From positions 7,502,001-7,566,000 of the forward strand of contig NZ_JADBEM010000001.1 of assembly GCF_014873875.1 (NCBI RefSeq): 64,000 bases of DNA. Reading direction: 5' to 3'. Source of the stretch: Actinopolymorpha pittospori (GTDB taxonomy: Bacteria; Actinomycetota; Actinomycetes; Propionibacteriales; Actinopolymorphaceae). Under the pieces are notes generated by a model. That model was not told the DNA's origin and made no database searches. It saw only the letters and a program-made list of their open reading frames with translations. Numbering within the stretch: the stretch's first letter is position 1; each line of letters opens with the position of its first letter. This document shows positions 1 to 7,912 of the stretch, one piece after another. The position numbers and the translations under genes were made by a program.

Positions 1-1
1 C

Positions 2-163
2 CTGGACACCACCTACGTCGGCGACATGGACGCCCTGATCCACGACGCGACCCTGGTCAGCATCTGGTTGAGCTGGGTCGTCAACCTGCTCGTGGCAGAG
101 TGGTGGCTGCAGCGCGGCAACCGGGCGCGGCGGCGGGCCAGGGCGGTCGCGGCGCGCGCCTGA
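2..163 (+). CDS. C-terminal end of an unknown membrane protein (partial)
   Basis: Only the last 53 codons are in the window, ending at a TGA at 161-163. The visible part has one hydrophobic segment (around LVSIWLSWVVNLLVAEWW) followed by a very Arg/Ala-rich tail, which fits the last membrane helix of a protein with a positive cytoplasmic end. I do not recognise the family from so short a piece. A strong inverted repeat 17 bases after the stop probably ends its transcript. Confidence 0.55.
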   Translation: MDTTYVGDMDALIHDATLVSIWLSWVVNLLVAEWWLQRGNRARRRARAVAARA

Positions 164-180
164 TTCCCTACTCAGACGAT

Positions 181-210
181 CGGGATTCGAGACGCTCGTC
201 TCGAATCCCG
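181..210 (+). terminator. Perfect 14-bp inverted repeat, likely terminator
   Basis: The arms 181-194 and 197-210 (CGGGATTCGAGACG and its complement) pair perfectly around two bases. No T-run follows, as is common for actinobacterial terminators. It lies between the upstream gene and the sulfur operon leader, so it could also sit in the 5' part of the sulfur transcript if that promoter lies further upstream. Confidence 0.5.
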
Positions 211-256
211 GTCATTCTGGTTGCCACACCACGTCCGAATACCGCAGGCTGATCCC

Positions 257-346
257 ATGAGTGCGCCTGTCTGCCCCTTACTCGTCGGGCGGCGCCATCT
301 CGATTTTGGTCGCATGCGCAGCATGCTCTGTCTTCAGGCGCGCTGA
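257..346 (+). CDS. Putative regulatory leader peptide of the sulfur operon
   Basis: A 29-codon ORF starting ATG at 257 and ending TGA at 344-346, with a CAGG at 245-248 as a possible ribosome site. Its core, LVGRRHLDFGRMRSMLC, matches the pattern R-R-H-[hydrophobic]-D-x-x-R-x-x-S-x-x-C that I know from very short actinobacterial leader peptides upstream of sulfur and other metabolic genes. The product is probably not functional itself: ribosome stalling or release on this ORF is thought to tune expression of the downstream genes. It lies 131 bases before nirA, with a small hairpin in between. The cysteine near the end would suit a cysteine-responsive mechanism. Family match is from memory; the regulatory role here is inference. 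Confidence 0.65.
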   Translation: MSAPVCPLLVGRRHLDFGRMRSMLCLQAR

Positions 347-363
347 CGCGCCCTTCTCCGCCC

Positions 364-378
364 GCAGGAAGATCCTGC
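364..378 (+). promoter_or_regulatory. Small hairpin between leader ORF and nirA
   Basis: GCAGGA at 364-369 pairs with TCCTGC at 373-378 around a three-base loop. It sits 18 bases after the leader stop, where an attenuation or ribosome-site-masking structure would be expected. The stem is short, so this is a weak call. Confidence 0.3.
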
Positions 379-477
379 CAGCGGGTCCAGGGCGCCCGGT
401 CGCGCCGGCCCCGCTGAAGCTCGTTCACGCCCATGGTCGCAGCCGCGATCATGCTCTCTCAGCGAGGAATGCACTCC

Positions 478-2181
478 ATGGCCATTGCGTCCCAGTCCTC
501 CGACCGCGCGCAGCGTCCCGCCGCTCCCCGGAAGCCGCGACCCAAGCGCGGTGAGGGACAGTGGGCGCTCGGCTACCGCGAGCCGCTCAACAAGAACGAG
601 CAGTTCAAGAAGGACGACGATGCCCTGAACGTCCGGGCCAGGATCGAGAACATCTACGCGCACCGCGGGTTCGACTCCATCGACCCGAGCGACCTGCGCG
701 GACGCTTCCGCTGGTGGGGCCTCTACACCCAGCGCAAGCCGGGCATCGACGGCGGCCGCACCGCCACCTTGGAGCCGGAGGAGCTCGACGACACCCACTT
801 CATGCTCCGGGTGCGCATCGACGGTGGCCAGCTCACGGTCGCCCAGCTCCGCGCCATCGCCGAGGTGTCCACGACCTACGCGCGCGACAGCGCCGACGTG
901 ACCGACCGACAGAACATCCAGCTGCACTGGATCCGGATCGAGGACGTTCCCGCCATCTGGGAGCGCCTCGAGGCGGTCGGGCTGCAGACCCAGGAGGCGT
1001 GCGGTGACTGCCCCCGGGTGATCATCGCCAGCCCGGTCGCCGGGATCGCCGCCGAGGAGATCATCGACCCGACACCGGCCCTGGAGGAGATCGCCCGGCG
1101 CTACATCGGCAGCCCGGACTTCTCCAACCTGCCGCGCAAGTACAAGACGGCGCTCACCGGTCACCCCAACCACGACGTCGCGCCGGAGGTCAACGACATC
1201 GCCTTCGTCGGTGTCGTGCACCCCGAACACGGGCCGGGCTTCGACGTCTGGGTCGGCGGCGGACTCTCCACCAACCCGATGCTCGCCAAGCGGCTCGGCG
1301 TGTGGGTGTCGCTCGAGGAGGCGCCGGACGTCTGGTGGGGCGTCACCAGCATCTTCCGCGACTACGGCTACCGGCGACTGCGGCACCGCGCCCGGATCAA
1401 GTTCTTGATGGCCGACTGGGGTCCGGAGAAGTTCCGCGACGTACTCGAGAACGAATACCTCAAGCGAAAGCTGGCCGACGGCCCCGCCCCGGAGATCCCG
1501 GCTGTTCCAGGTGACCACGTGGGCATCCACCAGCAGAAGGACGGTCGCTACTTCGTCGGCGTCGCGCCCGTGGTCGGCCGGGTGTCGGGCACCCTGCTCG
1601 GCAAGCTCGCCGACGCGGTCGAGGCGCACGGATCGGACCGGATCCGGACCACGGCGCACCAGAAGCTGCTCGTGCTCGACGTCGAACAGGACCAGGTCGA
1701 GCCGCTGGTGGCCACCCTGGCCGACCTCGGTCTGCACGCCCGGCCCTCGGGCTGGCGCCGGAACACGATGGCGTGCACCGGCCTGGAGTACTGCAAGCTC
1801 GCGATCGTCGAGACCAAGGCCAGGGCCCACTGGCTGATCGAGGAGATGGAGCGTCGCATCCCCGAACTCGACGTCCCGATCACCGTCAACCTCAACGGCT
1901 GCCCCAACTCCTGCGCCCGCATCCAGGTGGCCGACATCGGCCTGAAGGGCCAGATCGTCCTCGACACCGAGGGCCGACAGGTCGAGGGATACCAGGTCCA
2001 CCTCGGCGGCGGCCTCGGCCTGGATGCCGGGTTCGGCCGCAAGCTTCGCGGCCTGAAGGTCACCGCGGAGGAGCTGCCCGACTACGTCGAACGCGTCGTA
2101 CGCCACTATCTCGACCAGCGCGAGGCTGAGGAACGCTTCGCGCAGTGGGTCACCCGAGCCCCGGAGGAGGCCCTCTCATGA
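478..2181 (+). CDS. nirA: Ferredoxin-dependent assimilatory sulfite reductase
   Basis: Reduces sulfite to sulfide with six electrons from ferredoxin in the cytoplasm, using siroheme and a 4Fe-4S cluster. The 567-residue protein has the cluster and siroheme ligands as C-x5-C (ACTGLEYCKLA) and C-x3-C (GCPNSC) in the C-terminal half, and repeated ferredoxin-like and siroheme-binding halves. RWWGLYTQRKPGIDGG (about residue 78 on) and the later EACGDC correspond to the Tyr and Cys that are cross-linked near the active site of M. tuberculosis NirA. I chose the ATG at 478 because GAGGAA lies 8 bases upstream; an in-frame ATG at 433 has no ribosome site. It heads an operon that also contains the siroheme synthesis genes it depends on, and follows a leader peptide. 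The alternative, nitrite reductase, is less likely because cysH is next to it. Confidence 0.93.
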   Translation: MAIASQSSDRAQRPAAPRKPRPKRGEGQWALGYREPLNKNEQFKKDDDALNVRARIENIYAHRGFDSIDPSDLRGRFRWWGLYTQRKPGIDGGRTATLEPEELDDTHFMLRVRIDGGQLTVAQLRAIAEVSTTYARDSADVTDRQNIQLHWIRIEDVPAIWERLEAVGLQTQEACGDCPRVIIASPVAGIAAEEIIDPTPALEEIARRYIGSPDFSNLPRKYKTALTGHPNHDVAPEVNDIAFVGVVHPEHGPGFDVWVGGGLSTNPMLAKRLGVWVSLEEAPDVWWGVTSIFRDYGYRRLRHRARIKFLMADWGPEKFRDVLENEYLKRKLADGPAPEIPAVPGDHVGIHQQKDGRYFVGVAPVVGRVSGTLLGKLADAVEAHGSDRIRTTAHQKLLVLDVEQDQVEPLVATLADLGLHARPSGWRRNTMACTGLEYCKLAIVETKARAHWLIEEMERRIPELDVPITVNLNGCPNSCARIQVADIGLKGQIVLDTEGRQVEGYQVHLGGGLGLDAGFGRKLRGLKVTAEELPDYVERVVRHYLDQREAEERFAQWVTRAPEEALS

Positions 2182-2324
2182 CCGAGCGCGCCACACCCTT
2201 CTACTGCCCTTACTGCGCGGACGAGGACCTCCGTCCCGCGGCGGACCAGCACGGAGCCTGGGAGTGCCGCGGCTGCACCCGCGTGTTCTCGGTGAAGTTC
2301 ATCGGCATGGTGGTGCACTCATGA
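2178..2324 (+). CDS. 48-residue zinc-ribbon protein of the sulfur operon
   Basis: ATG at 2178 overlaps the nirA stop (ATGA), and its own TGA overlaps the cysH start (ATGA), so the three genes are translationally coupled. The protein begins MTERATPFYCPYC and has a second pair CRGC 20 residues later, giving a four-cysteine CxxC...CxxC zinc-ribbon or rubredoxin-like knuckle, followed by VFSVKFIGMV. I recall a small gene of this kind between sulfite reductase and cysH in Streptomyces, with no assigned function. Possible roles are a metal or iron-sulfur carrier or an adaptor of the reductases; this is inference. The coupling on both sides argues strongly that it is a real gene. Confidence 0.8.
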   Translation: MTERATPFYCPYCADEDLRPAADQHGAWECRGCTRVFSVKFIGMVVHS

Positions 2325-3037
2325 GTCTCGCGATGGAGGCACCCGACCGCTGCCGCGACGAGCTCGAGGCGCTCGCCACGAAGGCCGGACATGAGCTGGC
2401 GGACGCGTCCGCGGCCGAGATCCTCGCCTGGGCGGCGGACACGTTCGGTGCGCGCTTCTGCGTGACGTCCTCCATGCAGGACACGGTGCTCTCCCACCTC
2501 GCCTCGAGCGTCGCACCGGGCGTCGACGTGGTGTTCCTCGACACCGGCTACCACTTCGCCGAGACCCTCGGGACGGCGGACGCGGCGTCGGTCGTCATCC
2601 CGATCAACCTCGTCACCGTGCGCCCACGCCAGACCGTGGCGGAGCAGGACGCGACCCTCGGGCCGGAGCTGTACCGGCGTAACCCCGAGCTGTGCTGCCA
2701 GCTCCGCAAGGTGGCACCGCTCGAGCGCGCGCTGACGTCCTACGACGCCTGGGCGACCGGCGTCCGCCGGGACGAGAGCCAGACCCGGGCCGACACCCCC
2801 GTCGTCAGCTGGAACGAGCGTCGGGGAAAGGTCAGGATCGCCCCACTCGCCTCCTGGAGACAGGAGGACGTCGACCGCTACATCACCGACAACGGGCTCC
2901 TCACCAACCCGCTGCTCGACGACGGCTACCCCTCGATCGGCTGCTGGCCGTGCACCCGACGGGTCGCCGAGGGCGAGGACCCGCGGGCGGGGCGTTGGGC
3001 CGGTCGCACGAAGACCGAGTGCGGCATCAATACATGA
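2321..3037 (+). CDS. cysH: Adenylyl-sulfate (APS) reductase
   Basis: Reduces APS to sulfite and AMP with thioredoxin, the step before NirA. The 238-residue protein has the PP-loop ATP-sulfurylase fold signature early (FCVTSSMQDTVLSH) and the dicysteine pairs ELCC and GCWPC that bind a 4Fe-4S cluster. These mark it as the APS-type rather than the PAPS-type enzyme. The catalytic cysteine is in the C-terminal TECGINT; family members usually have ECGLH or ECGIH, so the final residues are slightly different and the tail is very short. The start at 2321 overlaps the stop of the zinc-ribbon gene, and its stop overlaps the cysG start. No cysDN or cysC is in the window, so sulfate activation must be encoded elsewhere. 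Confidence 0.93.
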   Translation: MSLAMEAPDRCRDELEALATKAGHELADASAAEILAWAADTFGARFCVTSSMQDTVLSHLASSVAPGVDVVFLDTGYHFAETLGTADAASVVIPINLVTVRPRQTVAEQDATLGPELYRRNPELCCQLRKVAPLERALTSYDAWATGVRRDESQTRADTPVVSWNERRGKVRIAPLASWRQEDVDRYITDNGLLTNPLLDDGYPSIGCWPCTRRVAEGEDPRAGRWAGRTKTECGINT

Positions 3038-4260
3038 GCCCGACGTATCCGCTGGTCCTCGACCTGGACGGCCGGCGTGCGGTGGTCGTGGGCGGCGGCC
3101 CGGTCGGGGCTCGCCGCACGACCGGCCTGTTGGAGGCCGGCGCCATCGTCACGGTGGTCGCCCCCGCCCTGTGCGAGGACCTCGCCGTCCTGGTCGACGA
3201 CGGCCGCCTCACCTGGCTCCCCCGCGAGTACGCGGAGGGCGATCTCGCCGGCGCCTGGCTTGTCCAGGCCGCCACCGCGGACGCGGAGGTCAACGCCACG
3301 GTGGCCGCCGACGCCGAGCGGGCCGGCATCTGGTGCGTACGCGCCGACGACGCCCGCACCTCGGCGGCCTGGACGCCGGCCACGGCGCGGGTCGACGACA
3401 TCACGGTCGCCGTCTCGGCGAGCCGTGACCCGCGTCGCGCCCGAGCGGTGAAGGACCGGATCGCCGTCAAGCTGCAGACCGGGGAGTTGCCCCTGCGGCG
3501 GGTACGCCGCAAGCGCACCGGCCACGTCGCGCTGGTCGGCGGGGGCCCGGGCGACCCCGGGCTCATCACCACGCGAGGTCGCCGGCTGCTGGCCGACGCC
3601 GACGTCGTGGTCGTGGACCGGCTCGCTCCCCGCGCCCTGCTCGACGAACTCGACCCCGAGGTCGAGGTCATCGAGGCGGGCAAGGGACCACAGGCTCACA
3701 CGCTGTCCCAGCTGGAGATCAACGACCTGCTCGTCGAGCGTGCCCGCGCCGGTCAACGGGTCGTCCGGCTCAAGGGTGGCGACCCCTTCGTGTTCGGCCG
3801 AGGCGCGGAGGAGGCCCTCGCGTGCGCTGAGGCCGGCATCCCCTGCGAGGTCGTTCCGGGCGTGACCAGCGCGGTGGCCGTACCCGCGGCCGCCGGCATC
3901 CCGGTGACCCATCGGGGCGTCACCCGGCAGTTCACCGTCATCTCGGCCCACTCCGCCCACCCCGGCGAGGGACCCGACTGGGCGTCCCTCGCGGCGGTCG
4001 AGGGCACACTGGTCTTCCTGATGGGAGTGAGCCAGCTTCCCCTCGTAGTCGAGGGACTCCGCGCTCATGGACGGTCTCCGGCGACGCCGGTGGCCGTCAT
4101 CGAGCGGGGCACCCTCGCCGACCAGCGCACCACGACCGGAACGCTGGAGACGATCGTGGCCACCGCCACCGAGCGGGGGGTCCGCTCCCCCGCCGTGATC
4201 ATCGTGGGCGAGGTGGTCACGGTGGCCGAGGAACTCGCCACCGTCGTACGGAGGCCATGA
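3034..4260 (+). CDS. cysG: Siroheme synthase: precorrin-2 dehydrogenase fused to uroporphyrinogen-III C-methyltransferase
   Basis: A 408-residue two-domain enzyme that methylates uroporphyrinogen III twice and oxidises precorrin-2 to sirohydrochlorin. The N-terminal half has a Rossmann NAD site (VVVGGGPVGARR, about residues 16-27) typical of the CysG/Met8 dehydrogenase. The C-terminal half opens with HVALVGGGPGDPGLIT (about residue 166) and has RLKGGDPFVFGRG and PGVTSA, the hallmarks of SUMT. Its ATG overlaps the cysH stop by four bases, and a separate chelatase follows after one base, so iron insertion may be shared or done by that protein. It supplies the siroheme of NirA. Confidence 0.93.
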   Translation: MSPTYPLVLDLDGRRAVVVGGGPVGARRTTGLLEAGAIVTVVAPALCEDLAVLVDDGRLTWLPREYAEGDLAGAWLVQAATADAEVNATVAADAERAGIWCVRADDARTSAAWTPATARVDDITVAVSASRDPRRARAVKDRIAVKLQTGELPLRRVRRKRTGHVALVGGGPGDPGLITTRGRRLLADADVVVVDRLAPRALLDELDPEVEVIEAGKGPQAHTLSQLEINDLLVERARAGQRVVRLKGGDPFVFGRGAEEALACAEAGIPCEVVPGVTSAVAVPAAAGIPVTHRGVTRQFTVISAHSAHPGEGPDWASLAAVEGTLVFLMGVSQLPLVVEGLRAHGRSPATPVAVIERGTLADQRTTTGTLETIVATATERGVRSPAVIIVGEVVTVAEELATVVRRP

Positions 4261-4261
4261 C

Positions 4262-4981
4262 GTGAGCACCGGAGTGCTGGTGGTCGCACACGGGAGCCGG
4301 GACCCGCGTGCGGCACCGGTGGCTCGGCGCGTCGCGGCCGACGTGGCCGCCCAACTCCCAGGAGTGGCGACGGCGGCCGCGTTCCTCGAACTCTGCGCTC
4401 CCTCCCCGACGGAGGCACTCGACCAACTGGCGGACAGCGGGGTCGAGGACGTCGCCGTCGTGCCCTATCTGCTGAGCGACGCCTACCACTCCAGGGTGGA
4501 CCTGCCGGCCGTCGCCGATCTCGCCCGCGCCCGCGGCTGGACCGCCCGGTTGGGTCAGGTGCTCGGGCCGGACCCAAGACTCCTCGACGCACTGGGTACG
4601 CGGCTGGAGGAGGCTCTGGGCGGAGCCGAGGTCGACGCGGTGGTGCTCGCCGCGGCCGGGTCGAGCGACGTCTCGGCCAACCGCACGGTCGGACGGGTCG
4701 CCACCGATCTGGGCGCCCGTCTTGGTTTACCCGCTCTGTGTGCTTTCGCGTCGGCGGCGACGCCCACGGTCGCCACGGCCGTCGAGCAGTTCCGCAGCTG
4801 CGGTTCGGCGCGTGTCGCGGTCGCGACCTACCTGCTCGCTCCCGGCTTCTTCGCCGACCAGATCCGGGACGCCGCCTTGGCCGCGGGAGCCGTCGCCGTC
4901 AGCGAGCCGCTGGGCGCCTGCCCCGAGGTCGCGCACATCGTCGTCGACCGCGCGCGACTGGCCTGTCCCGACCAGATCTGA
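4262..4981 (+). CDS. Sirohydrochlorin chelatase, CbiX/SirB family
   Basis: Inserts the metal (iron here, by context) into sirohydrochlorin, the last siroheme step. The 239-residue protein is built of two related halves: LVVAHGSRDPRA at the N-terminus carries the metal-binding His, and the second half repeats the fold from about residue 120 (VVLAAAGSSDVSANR). FLELCAPS and VVPYLLSDAYHSRVDLP are typical of CbiX-type chelatases. The start is a GTG two bases after the cysG stop. The last codons run into a 15-bp tandem repeat that continues past the stop, so the tail ACPDQI may have been altered by repeat expansion. Cobaltochelatase use for B12 is possible but less likely beside nirA. Confidence 0.88.
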   Translation: MSTGVLVVAHGSRDPRAAPVARRVAADVAAQLPGVATAAAFLELCAPSPTEALDQLADSGVEDVAVVPYLLSDAYHSRVDLPAVADLARARGWTARLGQVLGPDPRLLDALGTRLEEALGGAEVDAVVLAAAGSSDVSANRTVGRVATDLGARLGLPALCAFASAATPTVATAVEQFRSCGSARVAVATYLLAPGFFADQIRDAALAAGAVAVSEPLGACPEVAHIVVDRARLACPDQI

Positions 4982-5025
4982 TCCGACCAGATCTGATCCG
5001 ACCGGATCTGATCCGACCAGGTCCG
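4966..5025 (+). repeat. 15-bp tandem repeat, four copies, across the end of the chelatase gene
   Basis: Units at 4966-4980, 4981-4995, 4996-5010 and 5011-5025 follow ATCCGACCAGATCTG with one to three changes each. The first copy codes for the last residues of the chelatase and contains the stop region; the rest are outside the gene. A degenerate similar stretch continues to about 5065. Slipped-strand duplication is the simplest origin. Confidence 0.85.
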
Positions 5026-5117
5026 CCCGGACCGGGACAGATCCGGCCCAACTGGTCCGGCCTGACCTGACCGGCCCGAAGGCGCGCCAGGCGTCGGATC
5101 TCGGTCGGAGTCGACGG

Positions 5118-5143
5118 CGCCGCTCCAGCGCGCCGGAGCGGCG
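5118..5143 (+). terminator. Likely terminator of the sulfur operon
   Basis: CGCCGCTCC at 5118-5126 pairs perfectly with GGAGCGGCG at 5135-5143 around an eight-base loop. It lies 137 bases after the last sulfur gene. No T-run is present. Confidence 0.45.
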
Positions 5144-5621
5144 TGGCGGGTTCCGCGAGACGCCGATATTTCCGGCCGTCCGGCCCGGTCGGGGGCCTCG
5201 AGGCGGGCAGCCGCCCTCGACGATCCGGATCCCGCCGACGCCCTCCCTCCGTTGGTGACCGCGTCGTTTCGCACCGGCACGCGGACGTTGCCGACGCCAT
5301 CTGGGCGTCGCCCGAGCCAGACCGTAGGGTGTTTTCCTGGGCTCCTGGCACGATCGCCACGCGCCGGCGGGAGCGCTCGGGCGCGACGATCCCAGTCTCC
5401 CGGTCAGCGAGGTCCCAGCACGGCGGTGCACCCGCACCAAGAATGTCGGAAAACCCTGCCCTGATTGGACATTGCGTGCTCTGCTCTCCTATGGGTCCAG
5501 GGCCTTCCAGGACGGTGGAGCCACCGGCTGGAAGGGATCCCTCCAAACTGGACAGAGGCGACGTATCGCCCGCCAGCGGACCTGGCAGTATTCGCGCAAG
5601 AGGACGAGGAAAGGAACGCTG
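5144..5621. other. Non-coding stretch upstream of glgX
   Basis: I see no convincing gene in this half kilobase: the open frames have no ribosome sites and no recognisable protein. It should hold the glgX promoter. The only promoter-like spot I noticed is TTGGAC at 5465-5470 with TCCTAT at 5487-5492 (16-base spacer), a weak match. A good ribosome site (GAGGAAAGGAA) precedes the glgX start at the right end. Confidence 0.5.
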
Positions 5622-7718
5622 ATGGTCGAGGTCTGGCCGGGAACGCCGTACCCCCTGGGCGCGACGTTCGACGGTGCGGGGACCAACTTCGCCCTGTTCA
5701 GCGAGGTGGCCGAGGCCGTCGAACTCTGTCTCTTCGACGCCGACGGCACAGAGACCCGGCTCTCGCTCAGCGAGCGAGAGGCCTCGGTCTGGCACGGCTA
5801 CGTGGCCCGGGTCGGTCCGGGGCAGCGATACGGCTACCGCGTCCACGGTCCCTACGCACCCAGCAAGGGCCAACGCTGCAACCCGGCGAAACTGCTGCTC
5901 GACCCCTACGCGAAGGCCGTAGAGGGCGAGATCGACTGGGACGAGGCGCTCTTCTCCTACCGCTTCGAAAACCCCGAGACGCTCAACACCCTCGACTCCG
6001 GCCCGCACATGATGAAGTCGGTCGTGGTCAACCCGTACTTCGACTGGCAGGACGACCGGCCGCCCCGGCGGCCCTACCACGAGACGGTCATCTACGAGGC
6101 GCACGTACGCGGCCTCACCATCGACCACCCGGAGATCCCGGAGGAGATCCGCGGTACCTACGCGGGGCTCGCCTCACCCGCGATGATCGAGCACCTGCGC
6201 TCCCTCGGTGTCACCGCCGTCGAACTCATGCCCGTCCACCAGTTCGTGCATGACGACCTGTTGCTCCAGAAGGGCCTGCGCAACTACTGGGGCTACAACA
6301 CGATCGGATACTTCGCGCCGCACAACGCCTACTCCTCGACCGGCCAGCTCGGCCAGCAGGTGCTGGAGTTCAAGGCGATGGTGCGGGCCCTGCACCGGGC
6401 GGAGATCGAGGTCATCCTCGACGTCGTCTACAACCACACGGCCGAGGGCAACCAGCAGGGACCGACGCTCGCGTTCCGGGGCATCGACAACGCCGCCTAC
6501 TACCGCCTGGTCGACCACGACAAGCGCTACTACACCGACACGACGGGCACCGGCAACAGCCTGCTCATGCGCCACCCGCACGTCCTGCAGCTGATCATGG
6601 ACTCGCTGCGCCACTGGGTGACCGAGATGCACGTCGACGGCTTCCGGTTCGACCTCGCGGCCACGCTCGCCCGGCAGTTCCACGAGGTCGACCGCCTCTC
6701 GGCGTTCTTCGACCTGGTCCAACAGGACCCGGTCGTCTCGCAGGTGAAGCTCATCGCCGAGCCCTGGGACGTGGGTCCCGGTGGTTACCAGGTCGGCAAC
6801 TTCCCGCCGGTGTGGACCGAGTGGAACGGCAAGTACCGCGACTGCGTGCGCGACTTCTGGCGGGGCCAGCCCGCGACGCTGGGCGAGTTCGCCATGCGGC
6901 TCACCGGCTCCTCCGACCTCTACGAGGACGACGGCCGCAAGCCGTACGCCTCGATCAACTTCATCACCGCCCACGACGGCTTCACCCTGCGCGACCTCGT
7001 GTCGTACAACAACAAGCACAACGAGGCCAACGGCGAGAACAACGCCGACGGCACGAGCGACAACCGGTCCTGGAACTCCGGCGCGGAGGGCGAGACGGAC
7101 GACCCGGGCGTCCTCGCTCTGCGGCGGCGCCAGCAGCGCAACTTCCTCGCCACGCTCTTCCTCTCCCAGGGCGTGCCGATGATCCTGCACGGCGACGAGT
7201 TCGGACGCACCCAGGGCGGCAACAACAACGCCTACTCCCAGGACAACGAGGTCTCCTGGGTCGACTGGGCCAACACCGACTCCGACCTGCTCGCCTTCAC
7301 CCGTGCGGTGAGCGAGCTCCGCGCCGCGCACCCGGTGTTCCGGCGTCGCCGGTTCTTCGACGGCCTCGGCAGTGGCGAGCAACTCGGCGACGTCGCCTGG
7401 CTCAAGCCGGACGGCACCGACATGACCGGCCGGGACTGGACGGCGGGCTTCGCCAAGTCGCTGATGGTGTTCCTCAACGGCGAGGCGATCCAGGAGCCCG
7501 GCAGCCAGGGCGAGCGGATCGTCGACGACTGCTTCCTGCTCCTGTTCAACGCCTCCGAGGAGGACCTGGAGTTCTCGATCCCGTCGGAGAAGTACGGCTC
7601 GGCGTGGGAGCCGGTGCTCGACACCGCCGACGACGACCTACGGGAGCGCAGTGTCGCGATGGCCGGTGAGCAGCTCAAGCTGGTCTCCCGCTCCCTGCTG
7701 GTGCTGCGCAGAGCCTGA
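5622..7718 (+). CDS. glgX: Glycogen debranching enzyme (isoamylase type)
   Basis: Hydrolyses alpha-1,6 branches of glycogen or limit dextrin in the cytoplasm. The 698-residue protein starts with the CBM48-type domain (PLGATFDGAGTNFALFSE) and continues with a GH13 barrel showing the four conserved regions: DVVYNHT, DGFRFDLA (nucleophile Asp), IAEPWD (acid Glu) and TAHDGFTLRD. SYNNKHNEANGENN is characteristic of GlgX and TreX. I placed the start at 5622 because MVEVWPGTPYPLG is the usual N-terminus and a strong ribosome site precedes it, although the frame stays open to 5472. It stands alone, with no other glycogen or trehalose genes beside it. Confidence 0.95.
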   Translation: MVEVWPGTPYPLGATFDGAGTNFALFSEVAEAVELCLFDADGTETRLSLSEREASVWHGYVARVGPGQRYGYRVHGPYAPSKGQRCNPAKLLLDPYAKAVEGEIDWDEALFSYRFENPETLNTLDSGPHMMKSVVVNPYFDWQDDRPPRRPYHETVIYEAHVRGLTIDHPEIPEEIRGTYAGLASPAMIEHLRSLGVTAVELMPVHQFVHDDLLLQKGLRNYWGYNTIGYFAPHNAYSSTGQLGQQVLEFKAMVRALHRAEIEVILDVVYNHTAEGNQQGPTLAFRGIDNAAYYRLVDHDKRYYTDTTGTGNSLLMRHPHVLQLIMDSLRHWVTEMHVDGFRFDLAATLARQFHEVDRLSAFFDLVQQDPVVSQVKLIAEPWDVGPGGYQVGNFPPVWTEWNGKYRDCVRDFWRGQPATLGEFAMRLTGSSDLYEDDGRKPYASINFITAHDGFTLRDLVSYNNKHNEANGENNADGTSDNRSWNSGAEGETDDPGVLALRRRQQRNFLATLFLSQGVPMILHGDEFGRTQGGNNNAYSQDNEVSWVDWANTDSDLLAFTRAVSELRAAHPVFRRRRFFDGLGSGEQLGDVAWLKPDGTDMTGRDWTAGFAKSLMVFLNGEAIQEPGSQGERIVDDCFLLLFNASEEDLEFSIPSEKYGSAWEPVLDTADDDLRERSVAMAGEQLKLVSRSLLVLRRA

Positions 7719-7864
7719 CCGGAGGCTCGACCGGACCGGTACGGGCAATACGGCTCATACATACGGTCGTAGTCACGTCCCGCCCGACACGATGCGGGAT
7801 CTCGCGGACGTTCCGCCATCGCAAGGGGGCACGGGAACACACCCAGCCGCGCGTTGGTTAAGGT

Positions 7865-7883
7865 TAGTTAGCTGAAGCAACTA
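7865..7883. promoter_or_regulatory. Inverted repeat, candidate MarR operator
   Basis: TAGTT at 7865-7869 and AACTA at 7879-7883 are perfect inverted arms around nine bases, in the AT-rich stretch before the MFS-marR pair. MarR dimers bind sites of this size, and autoregulation of exporter-marR operons is usual for the family. That this site binds the MarR encoded at 9679 is inference. Confidence 0.5.
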
Positions 7884-7912
7884 TCCATATGCCATCGCGG
7901 AGGTCTGATCCG

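Noticed and set aside
181..215. tRNA T-arm-like sequence (TCGAATCCC)
   Set aside because: The bases belong to a simple perfect hairpin; there is no acceptor, D or anticodon arm around it.
334..2106. 590-codon open frame opposite nirA
   Set aside because: Fully antisense to a clear sulfite reductase gene, with no recognisable domain.
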